Assembly (NCBI GenBank): GCA_026168455.1
Contig: CM047431.1
Span: 23,067,365 to 23,131,364 of the forward strand
DNA length: 64,000 bases
Direction: 5' to 3'
Origin: Theocolax elegans
Lineage: Eukaryota; Arthropoda; Insecta; Hymenoptera; Cerocephalidae
How positions within the stretch are numbered: position 1 is the first letter of the stretch; each line of letters starts with the position of its first letter. This document shows, in pieces, positions 10,601-21,190 of this stretch. The position numbers were made by a program, and so were the translations under genes. The notes under the pieces were generated by a model. That model saw only the letters and a program-made list of their open reading frames with translations. It had not been told where the DNA came from and did not search any database.

Positions 10601-10631
<31 letters not shown>

Positions 10632-10760
10632 ACGCACGCACGCACACACACACATACACACACGCACGCACGCACGCACGCACGCACGCTTACACACACA
10701 CATGCACGCACGCACGCACACACACACACACACACGCACACACACACACACTCATGCACG

Positions 10761-10799
<39 letters not shown>

Positions 10800-11317
10800 G
10801 CACGCACGCACGCTCGCGCATACACACACACTTATATATATGACATATATATATGACATATATATATAAAACATATATATGACATATATATATAAAACAT
10901 ATATATATATGTTGAATTCTGAATTCTTAGACACGGCGGCGGCGGCGGCGGCGGCGAAATATTTATATATTATAGAGAGATATATATTGTTCACACAATA
11001 AATGTAATTACATTCAATCCCAATGACCCAGCTGTTCACTACACCATCAACCACAACTTGAATTTGTGTAGATAAATAAGCAAAAAGAATTTACACACAA
11101 ATATAAGGATAATAAAGAACAAGGGGACCAAATAAAATATATATACAATTTATTCGTTTAACAAGTATTACACACGTATATATAAATACAATTACTTCGC
11201 ACATAACAATGGCCCATCGTAACAAACTAGATAACAGGCAAGCCGGTGAAACTATAAAGGCCGAAACCAGTAAGTGTCCGAATAGACGTGCCGCCCGAGT
11301 CGAGCCACCCGCGGTCA
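9700..11317. repeat. AT-rich repeat plus (CA)n; first copy of 1,387-bp tandem duplication
   Basis: Positions about 9700-10580 repeat the AT-rich sequence of 8160-9075 with indels. From about 9931 to 11317 the sequence is almost identical to 11318-12704. It contains the (CA)n block 10587-10832, ATATATGACAT units (10835-10905), a (GGC)n run at 10936-10957, and about 85 bp (11233-11317) of the same sequence that forms the 3' end of the RING frame. The CA/GT-only open frames here are low-complexity artefacts. Confidence 0.8.
10587..10832. repeat. (CA)n / (CGCA)n microsatellite
   Basis: About 245 bp of CACA and CGCACGCA units, interrupted by a few T. The second copy in the tandem duplication is at 11974-12219. 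Confidence 0.9.
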
Positions 11318-11987
11318 TTCTCCCGTAATTCGTAATTTGCACCCTCTTTCAAAATTTGCGTTTTAATCCATAATTATATCCAATTTATTTTTCCCTTTAG
11401 TTACAGAGCCCATATATTTATTTTAATTATTATAAACAAAGGCATTCCTTAAATAACCTTTGTTTCTAATAAATACATACTTGTTTATTTAAAATATTGT
11501 GTTATATAAATATAAATTATCTACACACTTATATATCCATACAATTTTTAAATTTTGATTTGAATAATATTTAAATTAAATACTACTAAAATAATAATTT
11601 TCGAAAAACTTTTGAAATGTAATTCGTATTTTATATTGCCACTGTTAAAATTTGAATTTTCTTTTGCCATTACTGTTTATAATAGAATTATCTTAAAAAC
11701 GCAATAATTAATGTATTCAATTTTTAATTTATTGTATATTTCACATATAGATATTTGGAAAAGTTTATGTTATACTTGATTAATATTTATTTTATCTTTG
11801 AAAAATTGTGCATATTTTTAAAAACATTACATTAAATTTTAGGTCCGTTTTTATTTTATGAATTTTATCAAGAATAAGTAAACTAATACACATTCTTTCA
11901 AGTTATATTCACAACTTCTTTTTGCGCACGGAAAAAATAGATATATTATCTATTCTTGAAAAAACAAATAACACGTACACACACACG

Positions 11988-12018
<31 letters not shown>

Positions 12019-12147
12019 ACGCACGCACGCACACACACACATACACACACGCACGCACGCACGCACGCACGCACGCTTACACACACACATGCACGCACGC
12101 ACGCACACACACACACACACACGCACACACACACACACTCATGCACG

Positions 12148-12186
<39 letters not shown>

Positions 12187-12704
12187 GCACGCACGCACGC
12201 TCGCGCATACACACACACTTATATATATGACATATATATATGACATATATATATAAAACATATATATATGACATATATATATAAAACATATATATATATA
12301 TGTTGAATTCTGAATTCTTAGACACGGCGGCGGCGGCGGCGGCGGCGAAATATTTATATATTATAGAGAGATATATATTGTTCACACAATAAATGTAATT
12401 ACATTCAATCCCAATGACCCAGCTGTTCACTACACCATCAACCACAACTTGAATTTGTGTAGATAAATAAGCAAAAAGAATTTACACACAAATATAAGGA
12501 TAATAAAGAACAAGGGGACCAAATAAAATATATATACAATTTATTCGTTTAACAAGTATTACACACGTATATATAAATACAATTACTTCGCACATAACAA
12601 TGGCCCATCGTAACAAACTAGATAACAGGCAAGCCGGTGAAACTATAAAGGCCGAAACCAGTAAGTGTCCGAATAGACGTGCCGCCCGAGTCGAGCCACC
12701 CGCG
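11318..12704. repeat. Second copy of the 1,387-bp tandem duplication
   Basis: Base-for-base almost the same as 9931-11317. The differences I see are one T fewer in a run near 11462 and a few extra TA units near 12260-12295. The copy ends at cccgcggtca, where the RING gene exon continues in this copy only. Such similarity means a very recent duplication or an assembly duplicate. Confidence 0.8.
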
Positions 12705-13454
12705 GTCAGTGTGGCAGCACGGGAACCTCAGTTCCTTCGACCACCGCTCCAGGATTGAGATCGGCCAAGAAGGAACTGACCCACGACATTGAGGGCACTC
12801 ATGTACTCTCATCGTGCAGCGCATGCACAACGGATGCCCATTACCGCAAACTAGATATCTCACCACGATGGGGTCCATGCACACCGGGCACCTATTTTCG
12901 AGCAAACATACTGTTTTGGTCGCGGATGGCCGCCTCCAACCTATCGGGCAGCCAAGGAGAGTCCGGGTGTACGACTGACGAAGCCACATCAGTAGCGACA
13001 GGCATAGCACGACCGCCATCCGTAGGCTCCGTAACAGGCTCCAAGACCCCGCGTTCATCCGGCACAACCGGCTCGACAGGTATCCGAGAGCGGGCAGGCT
13101 CACGAGGTTCGAACAGCGAGCGGGATCCCGGCGGCTCCTCCGACATCGGCGATACGACGACCACTCCGACTGATCCGGAACCACGCCGATCCTATAAGGA
13201 AAAGCAACGAGCACTATAAACCACAACTTGTCAACAAAACCAACATGGAAAAATAACCCGAAGATGGGCATACTTACGTCCCGGCCCCGCCGTCGCCCAT
13301 GTTCGTCCCGAGGAGAAGTAGCACCCGCCGGCAGTCCTGACGTCTTACCAGAAGCGGCTTCCGTCATAAAAGCCGGAAACGTGCTCGGCGGAGCAGCGCC
13401 CGATGTACCAAGGAAAAATGGCACGAACAACCACGCGCCAGTCATCTTGGGCAT
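12618..13454 (-). CDS. SIAH-type RING finger protein, two exons, damaged
   Basis: Probable host-type gene for a RING E3 ubiquitin ligase. Exon 1 (13454-13278) starts at ATG 13454 and encodes 59 residues with a hydrophobic start (MTGAWLFVPFFLGTSG) and an Arg-rich end. A GTAAGT donor at 13277 and a pyrimidine-rich TATAG acceptor at 13192 bound an 86-bp intron that joins in phase. Exon 2 (from 13191) encodes an acidic/proline region up to IRDQNSMFA, then needs a 1-nt shift near an A4 run (about 12915) to enter the RING: CPVC, then CGNGHPLCMRC, then HECPQC, i.e. C-x2-C-x11-C-x3-H-x2-C-x2-C-x6-C-x2-C. After it comes LERWSKELRFPC, like the start of the SIAH/SINA zinc-finger region. That domain is cut off at 12704, where the tandem repeat begins. 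The frameshift could be real or an assembly error. Confidence 0.55.
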   Translation of the reverse strand: MPKMTGAWLFVPFFLGTSGAAPPSTFPAFMTEAASGKTSGLPAGATSPRDEHGRRRGRDVSMPIFGLFFHVGFVDKLWFIVLVAFPYRIGVVPDQSEWSSYRRCRRSRRDPARCSNLVSLPALGYLSSRLCRMNAGSWSLLRSLRMAVVLCLSLLMWLRQSYTRTLLGCPIGWRRPSATKTVCLLENRCPVCMDPIVVRYLVCGNGHPLCMRCTMRVHECPQCRGSVPSWPISILERWSKELRFPCCHTDRGWLDSGGTSIRTLTGFGLYSFTGLPVI

Positions 13455-13810
13455 TCCATGAGCCACCCCGCGGCCACCACGTCCACCACGCTCCCATGTG
13501 GTCACTATTCGAACGCTTCTCCATTGTCAAACAAAACAGACAAGAAACTCGAGGAAAATATAACACAGCAGTAGGTAGTGCACTAGAGCGGATACGGCAA
13601 CCAACTGACGAGCCACCCAGTAAAGCATAGAAATGCATTGTAAAAAGAAGGGACTTTCGCACACCAAGCGATAAATAAAGACACCCATACAGCAGCAACA
13701 GACAGAAAAAACATATAAATAAGCATAGCGCGATACAATAAATCCGCGATACATTATCAACGGCATGGAATTCACCCGCAACATAATTAACACATTAGCA
13801 ATAAAATAAT
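13455..13810. other. Region upstream of the RING gene
   Basis: GC-moderate sequence that would hold the minus-strand promoter and 5' UTR of the RING gene. No TATA box or known motif stands out. Long overlapping frames here are different frames of the same sequence and carry no domain. Confidence 0.35.
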
Positions 13811-14210
13811 CAATCTTTACACATTCAAGGTTCATAACCACTGTAGCACCACCAACAGATAGGATACTTAGAGACATCTCCGACAATCCGGGACTGATAA
13901 TAGAGAGCATTGCGCCCTTAGCCGTCTCCAATACCAACTGGAGAATAATCCAGAAGACGGACCTACAGTCATTCTTCTCGTACAATACCGAACTCCACGA
14001 GGCATGGGCAAAATTAAACGGGAACTGCAGCAAAAACTGCGAACCTCTGACAACGAACCAATAAAATGCGAAACCAGCTCGCAGAAAACGAGGCAGACAA
14101 GGGACACATAATCAACTTACTACGAGGCCACCATGCGTCGTGTGGAAAACAAGCAGTACTACCGATCATTGGCAAAATAAATAAAAACGGCCCAGCAAAC
14201 TCTTCAAAAA
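13811..14210 (+). pseudogene. Env-like (baculovirus F-type) remnant of an insect retroelement
   Basis: The plus frame 13811-14062 has an N-terminal ectodomain-like stretch: DNPGLIIESIAPLAV, then NTNWRIIQKTDL, then two Cys in NGNCSKNC. This resembles the start of fusion-type envelope proteins carried by errantiviruses and related LTR elements. A stop at 14060 and a frame change lead into LAENEADKGHIINLLRG with a further Cys to about 14210. The cleavage site, fusion region and transmembrane part are not visible. It is a broken old fragment with no start codon of its own. Assignment rests on pattern similarity and is moderate to weak. Confidence 0.35.
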
Positions 14211-14690
14211 TTTTGTTTTGAGCTTTTATAAAATAGATTCTATACATTTTTTATAAAATCTTTAAAATACTTTTGTACCTGAATAATTAAAAATTATTTC
14301 AAAAAAGTTGGAAATACTCAATTTAGCGACCTTGCAGGGTTGTCAAATTGAATATTCGAACAGGGCGTGGAAGGCATAAAATTATTTTTTGCTAAACGGT
14401 GCGTAAAACACGGATTTTAGATCTTCGAAAAGCGACTTTTTTTATGTAAAAGTTAATTTTATTTAATTTACAGTTTAAAGAATCTTTTACCTTGCAGGAT
14501 TACTTTAATTTAAAAAGGTATCCTTAGCAAACACATCATCTTCGGATGATTTATAAATCATTTGACTTAAGTCAGATTGTCTATCATCAATTCAATCATG
14601 TGAGTCCATGCTGAGTTAAATATAAATTTATTTCTTATGTGCAACTTTTTAATATTAATCTGAAATGGAATTTTTTTAGCTGCGTAACGT
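14211..14690. other. AT-rich intergenic
   Basis: No coding frame or repeat family recognised. It separates the Env-like remnant from the GC-richer LTR-like block. Confidence 0.4.
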
Positions 14691-14694
14691 CAAA

Positions 14695-15361
14695 ACACCG
14701 AGCCTCGAGCAGTCCGTTTTAGGCCGGAACCCGAATAGGTACGCGAGCTCGATACGAGCGAAAGTGAGCGAGAGAAAGAAAGAAAGAAAGATCTGGTGCG
14801 AGATTAGTGAGGTATGAGCCGAGGGTATTATCCTCGGGACGATATATCGACCAAGTGCCTCTTCCCCGACGCTCGAAGAAGTCCTGCCATCGCCGACGCG
14901 CGAGCGAGAGAAGGAACGAGAGAGAGCGAGCGAGAAACTGATCAAATCGCCGGCGCATCCTTGCGCAAAGTAAGTTTCGTTGATTTTTCCGTGGTGCTGA
15001 GCTTCCTCGTAATAAGTTCAGCACAGTGCAGCGAGTACCAAACGTATAAGGCGCGATCCACTACCCGGCCTTCTCGCGCAAGCGGTAAATCGGTTAGGCA
15101 ACACGGGTTGCCGATCAATGCATATTTCCCGCGCACAGCGAACTCGCCGTGCTATTGCGTAGAACCCCGAGGTCGACCGTACTAGCTTTTCTCGTATTAG
15201 TTTGTAGCGCAACCGAGCGCATGTAAATAATATAAATATTTATTTTCACTTAAAATATACGTTTTAATTTATTAACTATTAAACTCTCGTGTAGTTATTC
15301 TCGAAACCCCGTAATCCTATCCCTCTTACCCAGCCGCCTCTGAGGGCGCGACAAACTTCTA
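14695..15361 (+). mobile_element. LTR-like block of a degenerate Gypsy element
   Basis: GC-rich block with GAGA/GAAA runs, an AT-rich stretch with polyadenylation-like sequence (15220-15280), and an end at CTTCTAG followed by TTGGCGCGCATTC, which could be a diverged primer-binding site. No second LTR matching it was found and the left boundary is arbitrary, so this is tentative. It lies 500 bp before an integrase remnant on the same strand. Confidence 0.3.
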
Positions 15362-15362
15362 G

Positions 15363-15862
15363 TTGGCGCGCATTCTAAGCAGCCGAGCCTCGTGCACTTC
15401 AACAGGCACGAGCATCCGGAAAGCATATTCCCTTTCTCCCTGTCCTGAGTGTGATTCGGTACCGGCAATTCTCCTCGCGGTGGAGAATCGCTATTGTTGT
15501 TAGTGGCGCATTACCGGGACATCGTGTTTGCACCACGGCTAACGTCCGTGCACGATATCGCGGCATCGAGGGACATGTGCAATTTCAGCACACATATATG
15601 GGTCATGGTCCTGGCGTGAGCGAAATAAGTGAGGCGCAAGTAGATGGCGAGCCACAACACACAAGCACCCCTCAGACAAAGCCTGATAGAGCTTAGAAAG
15701 GGGGGATATGCGCGCGAATCCCAGACAATTTCGCAAGCGCGCAGCTCGCCAAACGCCAGCCTGACATTTTCCACACCAAGTTCTCTGGCGACACGAGCCA
15801 CAGCAGTGACGCCTTCCTTACCACGATCAAGGATTGGAAGAAGTGATGAATAACGAGCAAGC
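15363..15862 (+). pseudogene. Leader and Gag-start remnant, internally deleted
   Basis: Sequence between the LTR-like block and the integrase. A frame opening at ATG 15598 runs about 33 codons (MGHGPGVSEISEAQVDGE) and could be a Gag start. Nearly all of gag and the protease-RT part of pol must be missing, since the integrase zinc finger begins within 300 bp. Confidence 0.3.
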
Positions 15863-17297
15863 ATGGAAGTTCTACCCGTAGAGAATCGTCACTCCACTCT
15901 GAGAGAGTGTCACGATGACCCCTCAGCTGGCCATCTCGGAAGGGAAAAGACATTCGCCCGCGTGGCTCAGAACTATTATTGGCCACGGTTCTACGCAGAA
16001 GTTGCGGATTACGTCACGCGATGTCAAGTGTGCCAGCAATGTAAGGTCGAGCAGCGTGCTTTTTCAGGGTTAATGGGACACCGTCAATCGGACAGACTAT
16101 GGCAGGTGGTAGCAGGAGATATCACCGGCCCGCTTCCATGCTCTAGACGAGGATACGAATACATCCAAGTATTCTAGGATTTATTCACGCACTGGATTGA
16201 GGCAATCCCAATAAGAAAAGCTAACGCAAAGACGATAGTCCGCGAGCTTAACGAACGAGTGATTAACCGGTTCAAATCCCCGGTAGTATTTCATTCGGAC
16301 AACGGAACCGAGTTTAAAAATAAACTCGAAGACGAATACCTCGAAACTAAGGGAGTGTATCATTCGACGACACCCCCTTATCACGCACAGGCCAATCCTA
16401 TCGAGAGGGCCAATCGGGCCCTTAAGACAATGGTGGCGTCGTATATCCAGGATAAGCACAGCGACTGGGACGACAAGCTGCCAGTTAATTTTTGCACTAA
16501 ACACAGCGGTGCAAAGTTCTACTGCATGGAGCCCGTCTATGCTGAACTACGGTCGCCAACCCGAGGCGCCTAGTACAGTTCGTCGAGAGCAAGACCGGCT
16601 TGCCCAGCAACAGTTTGACTTCCGGAGACTGCATGATTGGAACGACAAAATCAAACAGCTGCCAAGGCTGCACGAGAATGCAAATCGTCAATCGGCTGCC
16701 AGTAAGGCCCGGCAAGCCGAAATCTGCAATTCACGACGAAGGCCAACGGAATTCGAGGTAGGAGATCTGGTGTGGATACGCAACCGGATCTTCTCGTTCA
16801 GCGCACAAGGTATCTCGGCTAAGCTTGCTCCAAAATACACAGGGCCATATTTGATCGTCAGTACAAAAGATATGAATACGTATGTCATACAAGATGATCA
16901 AGGGGACCAAGAAGTATCTTACATCGAGCATCTGAAGAGATACGTCCCCGAAACTGATGTTGAGTCAACTGGTGAGGATCAACGTGAGCAACCTCAACCG
17001 CCGAGGGATCAACAGGCGATGTGCAACCCGCCTGTAGCGAGCGAATCCTCCCCTGCGAGGGAGAATAATGCGAGCGAGTTCCCTGGCGAAGGAACTCGGT
17101 GTAATCCGCGCAAGACGTCGCGTACGTCTTTAGATAGGTCCCGCGTACACAGACGACAGCGTGGTCGTCCCCGGAAAATAACCGCGACCGTAGACCGCCG
17201 ATCACCCGTAGAGCGGTCTCACAATGCAGATTCTAAACCAGTTTCCCCGAGACGAGGACGAAGGTGTCCTCCAGGCTCACGACCGAATCGGAGGTAA
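15863..17297 (+). pseudogene. Gypsy integrase remnant with AT-hook-like tail
   Basis: Integrase, which would join retrotransposon cDNA to the genome. An HHCC zinc-binding region is seen in HDDPSAGHLGREKTF and CQVCQQCK (about 15910-16045). The catalytic core shows Asp in AGDITGP, Asp in HSDNGTEF and Glu in NPIERANR. A stop interrupts it at 16176 (VF-stop-DLF) and a frameshift near 16510-16570 moves it into the frame ending at 17297. That part has the GPY/F-type region (KLAPKYTGPYLI) and a basic tail with RRQRGRPRKI, an AT-hook-like motif. It is about 35-45% like the integrase at 26414-28075 by eye, so the elements are relatives but not copies. Confidence 0.8.
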
Positions 17298-18369
17298 AGC
17301 GCCAGCAGCGGCCGAAGGCTGAGGCGGTCTTCAAAGAGGCTGCCTCCGGATATAGGTGAACCTGTAGCCCTAGGCTTCAACGAGCGCTGCAAAGAGATTA
17401 ATTGCCTGAAATCGTTTTCTCGTATCCTGATAAACCTGATGAAGAGCAACTCGTTAACCCTCTTTCCCGTTCCTTGAGGGAGTTTACTGGAGAAGTGTGG
17501 GTCTGAGAGACACGGTGTGGGTGCGGATAGGTTTCCTTCATACGACCCAACACTCCTAGTAAAACCGTACGCCTCCATCACTCTAGATTCTGCCCACGGA
17601 AAGGACGGAAGACCAGGGCCAATTCGTCCATAGGAGTAAGAGAGAGAACGATACAGTCGAGGCACCTCACTCCGACTGTTCCCGCCGGATTTCCCGCTGT
17701 TCTGATAAAAGAGTTCTATAGCAGTAAGTGGTGCACCACTTATAGACCCGCGTGTCTTGTATTACTTTACCCCAATATACCTGGTACGGTCCTGGTGAGG
17801 AAATGTTCCCCTATACTTCCCCCTCTCGTGACAAATCCCGCCCGGGTAGTTAGGTCGGTGGTTCGCGGGAACCACTTCACGAGAGATGGCGCGCGTGATG
17901 TAGGCAGCTCCTACGTTAGAGCTCCCTACGTCAGAGCTACATACGTCACACGGCGTGACGTCACAGTCATCAGGTTAAGTAACCGATCGGTTGCTAATAA
18001 CACGATCGCTAGTGGTTTTTAATTGATTATTTTCGCGCCGACCTCCGGGGTAGTCGACGGTACGACTCCCTCTAAATTATTATTGTCTAATTTATTAATA
18101 ATTACTTATTGAATAAATTGACTCGGCGAGATTATCTTTCTTGCCGACACAATATCTCGCTTGTTAATAATATTTTTCCCGGTGATAGTCCTTTTCAACA
18201 AATACCGCCCTCTCCGGCATATACTCTAGTTGGTAATTTTTGGGCATAGGGCCCAACACATGGTTCCAAAGACAGACAAAGTATTTGGCGTTGTTAACGA
18301 CATTGCACGGGAATCAAAGTGATTCTCGGACGCATCGTGGGACTGTTATACTTAGGTTGGTAAGTTGGG
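17298..18369. other. 3' flank of the integrase remnant, LTR not resolved
   Basis: Should contain the polypurine tract and 3' LTR. A purine-rich run at 17632-17652 could be the PPT. An AT-rich part with AATAAA (about 18108) lies farther on, but no LTR copy of 14695-15361 is evident. No host gene seen. Confidence 0.35.
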
Positions 18370-18423
18370 ACAGATTAGGCCTAACTGGGGCCTTATATTT
18401 CCCAGTACGCACCCCATTACAAT
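18370..18423 (-). repeat. Element terminus beginning TGTAATGGGGTG
   Basis: Reverse complement of this segment matches 3048-3105 over about 55 bp. It is probably the end of the same LTR-type family; the rest of the element was not delimited. Confidence 0.4.
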
Positions 18424-18536
18424 ATATTGTTACAAGGTGGATTAATCCACTTGTCATAGATGCCAGCATTACCGACACCGCGAGGCGGCGCGGTATCGGT
18501 AGCGTATAAGAGCAATAAGCAGGCGCTACGATCAGT

Positions 18537-18609
18537 GCGGGCGTAGCGCAGTGGTTAGCGTGAACGCCTTCGGATCCGAAGGGGCTCGAGTTCAAGACCC
18601 GACGCCCGC
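18537..18609 (+). tRNA. tRNA-Arg(TCG)-like sequence, probably SINE head or pseudogene
   Basis: Seventy-three bases with a perfect 7-bp acceptor stem (GCGGGCG/CGCCCGC), a 4-bp D stem, A box TAGCGCAGTGG, B box GTTCAAGACC and a T7 run at about 18613. The anticodon loop CTTCGGA would read TCG (Arg). The anticodon stem does not pair in the normal register because its 5' side has changed, and the T stem has one mismatch. It is therefore more likely a tRNA-derived repeat or pseudogene than a working tRNA. Confidence 0.5.
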
Positions 18610-18655
18610 TTCATTTTTTTATTCAGGACTTAAAAGTCTCATGCCATAATATATA

Positions 18656-19380
18656 TGCGCTATTCCACGTGAAGTGGTCCGATAAAAATTTTAAAATGCA
18701 CCAAATTTTGGGTACACATTGCAAATGTTTTTCAGAATACAAAAAAAAATTTTAGGTACTGGAATCTATTTGCTCAAAAGTTATTCTAATATGAAAACGG
18801 TAATTTTTTTAAGTTTTTTTCAACACTGTTGGGTTTACCGCTAGTTAACTCAAAATTTATCAACTTTTATTATAGAACATTATATGTAACATTTGTTGCT
18901 AATTATGTCTAGAATTTATCCTTCTGGGTTAGAATTTCTAATCTCAAGGTCAATATTAGATAAACTACATGTCAATATTTAAATTGAAAAAAGTGTAAGT
19001 ACGCCACTATTGTTTTTTTTATCCGAAAGTCTAAAAAAACCTTTCAAATTGTCTAGAGCATTTTTATGGCCTTTAATTCTGTAAAAATTTATGATAATTT
19101 AAAGAAACACGAAAATTTTTTAAAAATTTAACTGGGAATTACCATGTTAAATTTTGTAAGTTTTTTGTCTTTCTAAATTTTTACTTCTTTATTTTAGTAT
19201 AATGTTTGCACTTATTTTCTTTCCCGCACACATCAGATACACACATGCACGTACGATATCGTAAAAAATTTTATACAATTCAGTATTTCTCTATAATTTT
19301 AAAGTATAAGGTTTTGTAGAATATCTAATATTTAAGAAAAATTTCTATATTAACGATAATCTACCGCATATGAGTGTGTT
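18656..19380. mobile_element. MITE half, relative of the 9161 copy
   Basis: Starts TGCGCTATTCCACGTGAAGT after an AT run and follows the 9161-9690 sequence with many changes for about 500 bp. The far end is not visible. Confidence 0.45.
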
Positions 19381-19937
19381 CTATTTCTTACCTTTAGAGC
19401 ATCTTTTATGATCAACTGTAGCCTATATCCAAAACAGAGAATACGTATCAACTGGTGGTTCAAATTAATAGCTACAATAATATTATTTGTATTATCTGTT
19501 ACAAAGAACATGCTCTCGAATTTTTTACAATCTATATCCCATTTATTAAAACTATCGCATATGAAATCGTGAATTTTTTTTGGGCTGTACGTCTTTCGCT
19601 AAAATGACAGAAATCTAAATGGAAGAATTTATTTTCAAATTCCTTTGCTATGTATTGGATTGTAAAAGATAAATATCCATTATTACTGCGCAATGTCCAT
19701 CCATCTATCATAACAGCTAGAGTATGAACGCCTTTTTAGAAAAATATTAAATTCACCCATTTATGTAATTTACATATACATGAAAACAAAATAATAACAT
19801 TTCTAATAGAGTACAAAAATGTTCTTATTAAACTTTATTGAAATAATAATTTTCATAGCTTGTATTGAAGTTGCCTAATCTTAAAAAAAACTGATAAATT
19901 GTGTAAAATGTGCGCTGAAAATGTATTTTTAATTTAC

Positions 19938-20635
19938 TGTTACGTACGTAACTTATGATTGTGTGATATTCGGGTTGCGGTTTACTGCTCTTTATTCCTG
20001 CTGATTTAAGAGAAAGGTCTCTGCGTGTGTGTATGTGAGTTTGTCTATTCGCGCGGCGATCGTGGTTTGCTTACGGATTCTGTATCCGTCTTGCCTCGGG
20101 TCGAGTTCTGTTCTTCTCCGGACGACCGCCTCGTCTGGGTTCTGGTTCTCTTTTCTGCGACCGCCTGGTCTGGGCGCTAATTCTCTTCTTTGCGTCCGCC
20201 TGATCTGGGCGCTGATTCTCTTTTTTATTGCCTGATCTGGGTGTTGGCTCTCTTCTTACATGAATTCGACGGATCGGCTGCTCAAGGAACGTTCCGCCTG
20301 CAATGGGAGGCTCCTGGAGTCAGCGTTTCCTTGCTGCGTGGATTCGGGATTTTTCCGTAGATACTCTGTGGAGGGTGTCAAAGTTGCTATGGTTGCAATA
20401 TTGGCCCGACAACAAGTGTCTATAGCTTATTGGTCGGATTGCGCCCGAGTAGCTTTCCGCAAAGTCTGCACGGTCAGCGCGAGTCAGCGCGACGTCAACG
20501 ATGTTCGTTGTCGATCGGATCGGATACAATAAGAAACTTAATCATTTATTGCGCCATTGCAAATGGTTTTGCTGCGATAATTGAAGTATTGCGCGGTATA
20601 CAAAGATCCAACATGATCTTGGATCGTACGTTACA
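19938..20635. mobile_element. Solo-LTR-like insertion
   Basis: A 698-bp GC-rich block inside the AT-rich hAT relic. It starts TGTTACGTACG and ends CGTACGTTACA, near-perfect inverted ends. Flanks are TTTAC and TTTAT, a possible 5-bp target duplication with one mismatch. It holds a minisatellite of about 38-bp units (20116-20256, core GCCTGRTCTGGGCGCT) and an AT-rich 3' part. No internal coding region is left. Confidence 0.5.
20116..20256. repeat. Minisatellite, about 38-bp unit
   Basis: Three to four imperfect copies sharing CGCCTGGTCTGGGCGCTRAT and a T/C-rich spacer, within the solo-LTR-like insertion. Confidence 0.6.
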
Positions 20636-21190
20636 TTTATGATTTATTTAATAAAAATAACTACCTTCTTTAAAATCATTTGTAATTTCGATTTTAACTA
20701 TTTCTCTTTCTTTTTTATACATATCTGGCAAAATCTTCATTAAAAAGGTAGTACGTGAAGGTATGTGATATAGAGGAAATTTTTTTGTAACAATCTTCGA
20801 AATCCTTGGTGATTTACTAAATTACACGGTTCATAATCAAGAATCATCATTTCGGCAATTAATTGAGTTATTTCTTGCGACTCACTGCTCTGCGGTGTCC
20901 ACTTAACAATCAATGAAGTTTGATTTGTAACATTAATAGAACTGCTAGAAGTTTGAAAATAAAATAGAGTAAAACATATACAAAATAAATTTTTTATAAT
21001 ATACTCCGATGATTAGAGTTCGATTTTGCATGACTATTAAAATGTCTTTTCAAAGTAGATGTTGTTTTACCATGAATTTTAAAATTTTTCCCATATGTTT
21101 TATAATTCACTGCATTATCGGTTCCCTTTTCGGTAAAGAACTGCTAAATGTTACTTTTTTTTAGATGTATTACTTAACTTTACACGTGAT

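Larger units (their letters stand above)
19385..21190 (-). pseudogene. hAT transposase relic (ZBED-like), split by an LTR-like insertion
   Basis: Minus-strand pieces in order. A BED-finger-like TTSTLKRHFNSHAK lies at about 21030-21090. At about 20750-20880 come ITQLIAEMMILDYEPCNLVN and FRRLLQKN, the ZBED-type region before the catalytic core. At about 19600-19735 come VHTLAVMIDGWTLRSNNGYL and ERRTA, the first catalytic Asp region of hAT. At about 19385-19560 come FFVTDNTNNIIVAIN and GYRLQLIIKDAL, corresponding to the DNA.NM / C.AH.L motif region. Frames change between pieces and stops occur. The piece 19938-20635 is a later insertion. It is a different family from the hAT at 1.7-5.7 kb. Confidence 0.65.

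Noticed and set aside
10535..12445. Open frames of about 90-120 codons made of His-Thr, Cys-Val or Ala-Arg repeats
   Set aside because: They are (CA)n/(GT)n microsatellite read in several frames on both strands; no real protein signal.
13527..14247. Long minus-strand frames (168, 79 and 77 codons)
   Set aside because: They are antisense to the Env-like remnant and the RING upstream region and show only hydrophobic low-complexity sequence.
17219..17665. 148-codon minus frame
   Set aside because: Partly antisense to the integrase tail and without domain features.
18537..18609. Functional tRNA-Arg gene
   Set aside because: Acceptor, D and T arms are good, but the anticodon stem does not pair in the normal register, so a SINE head or pseudogene is more likely.
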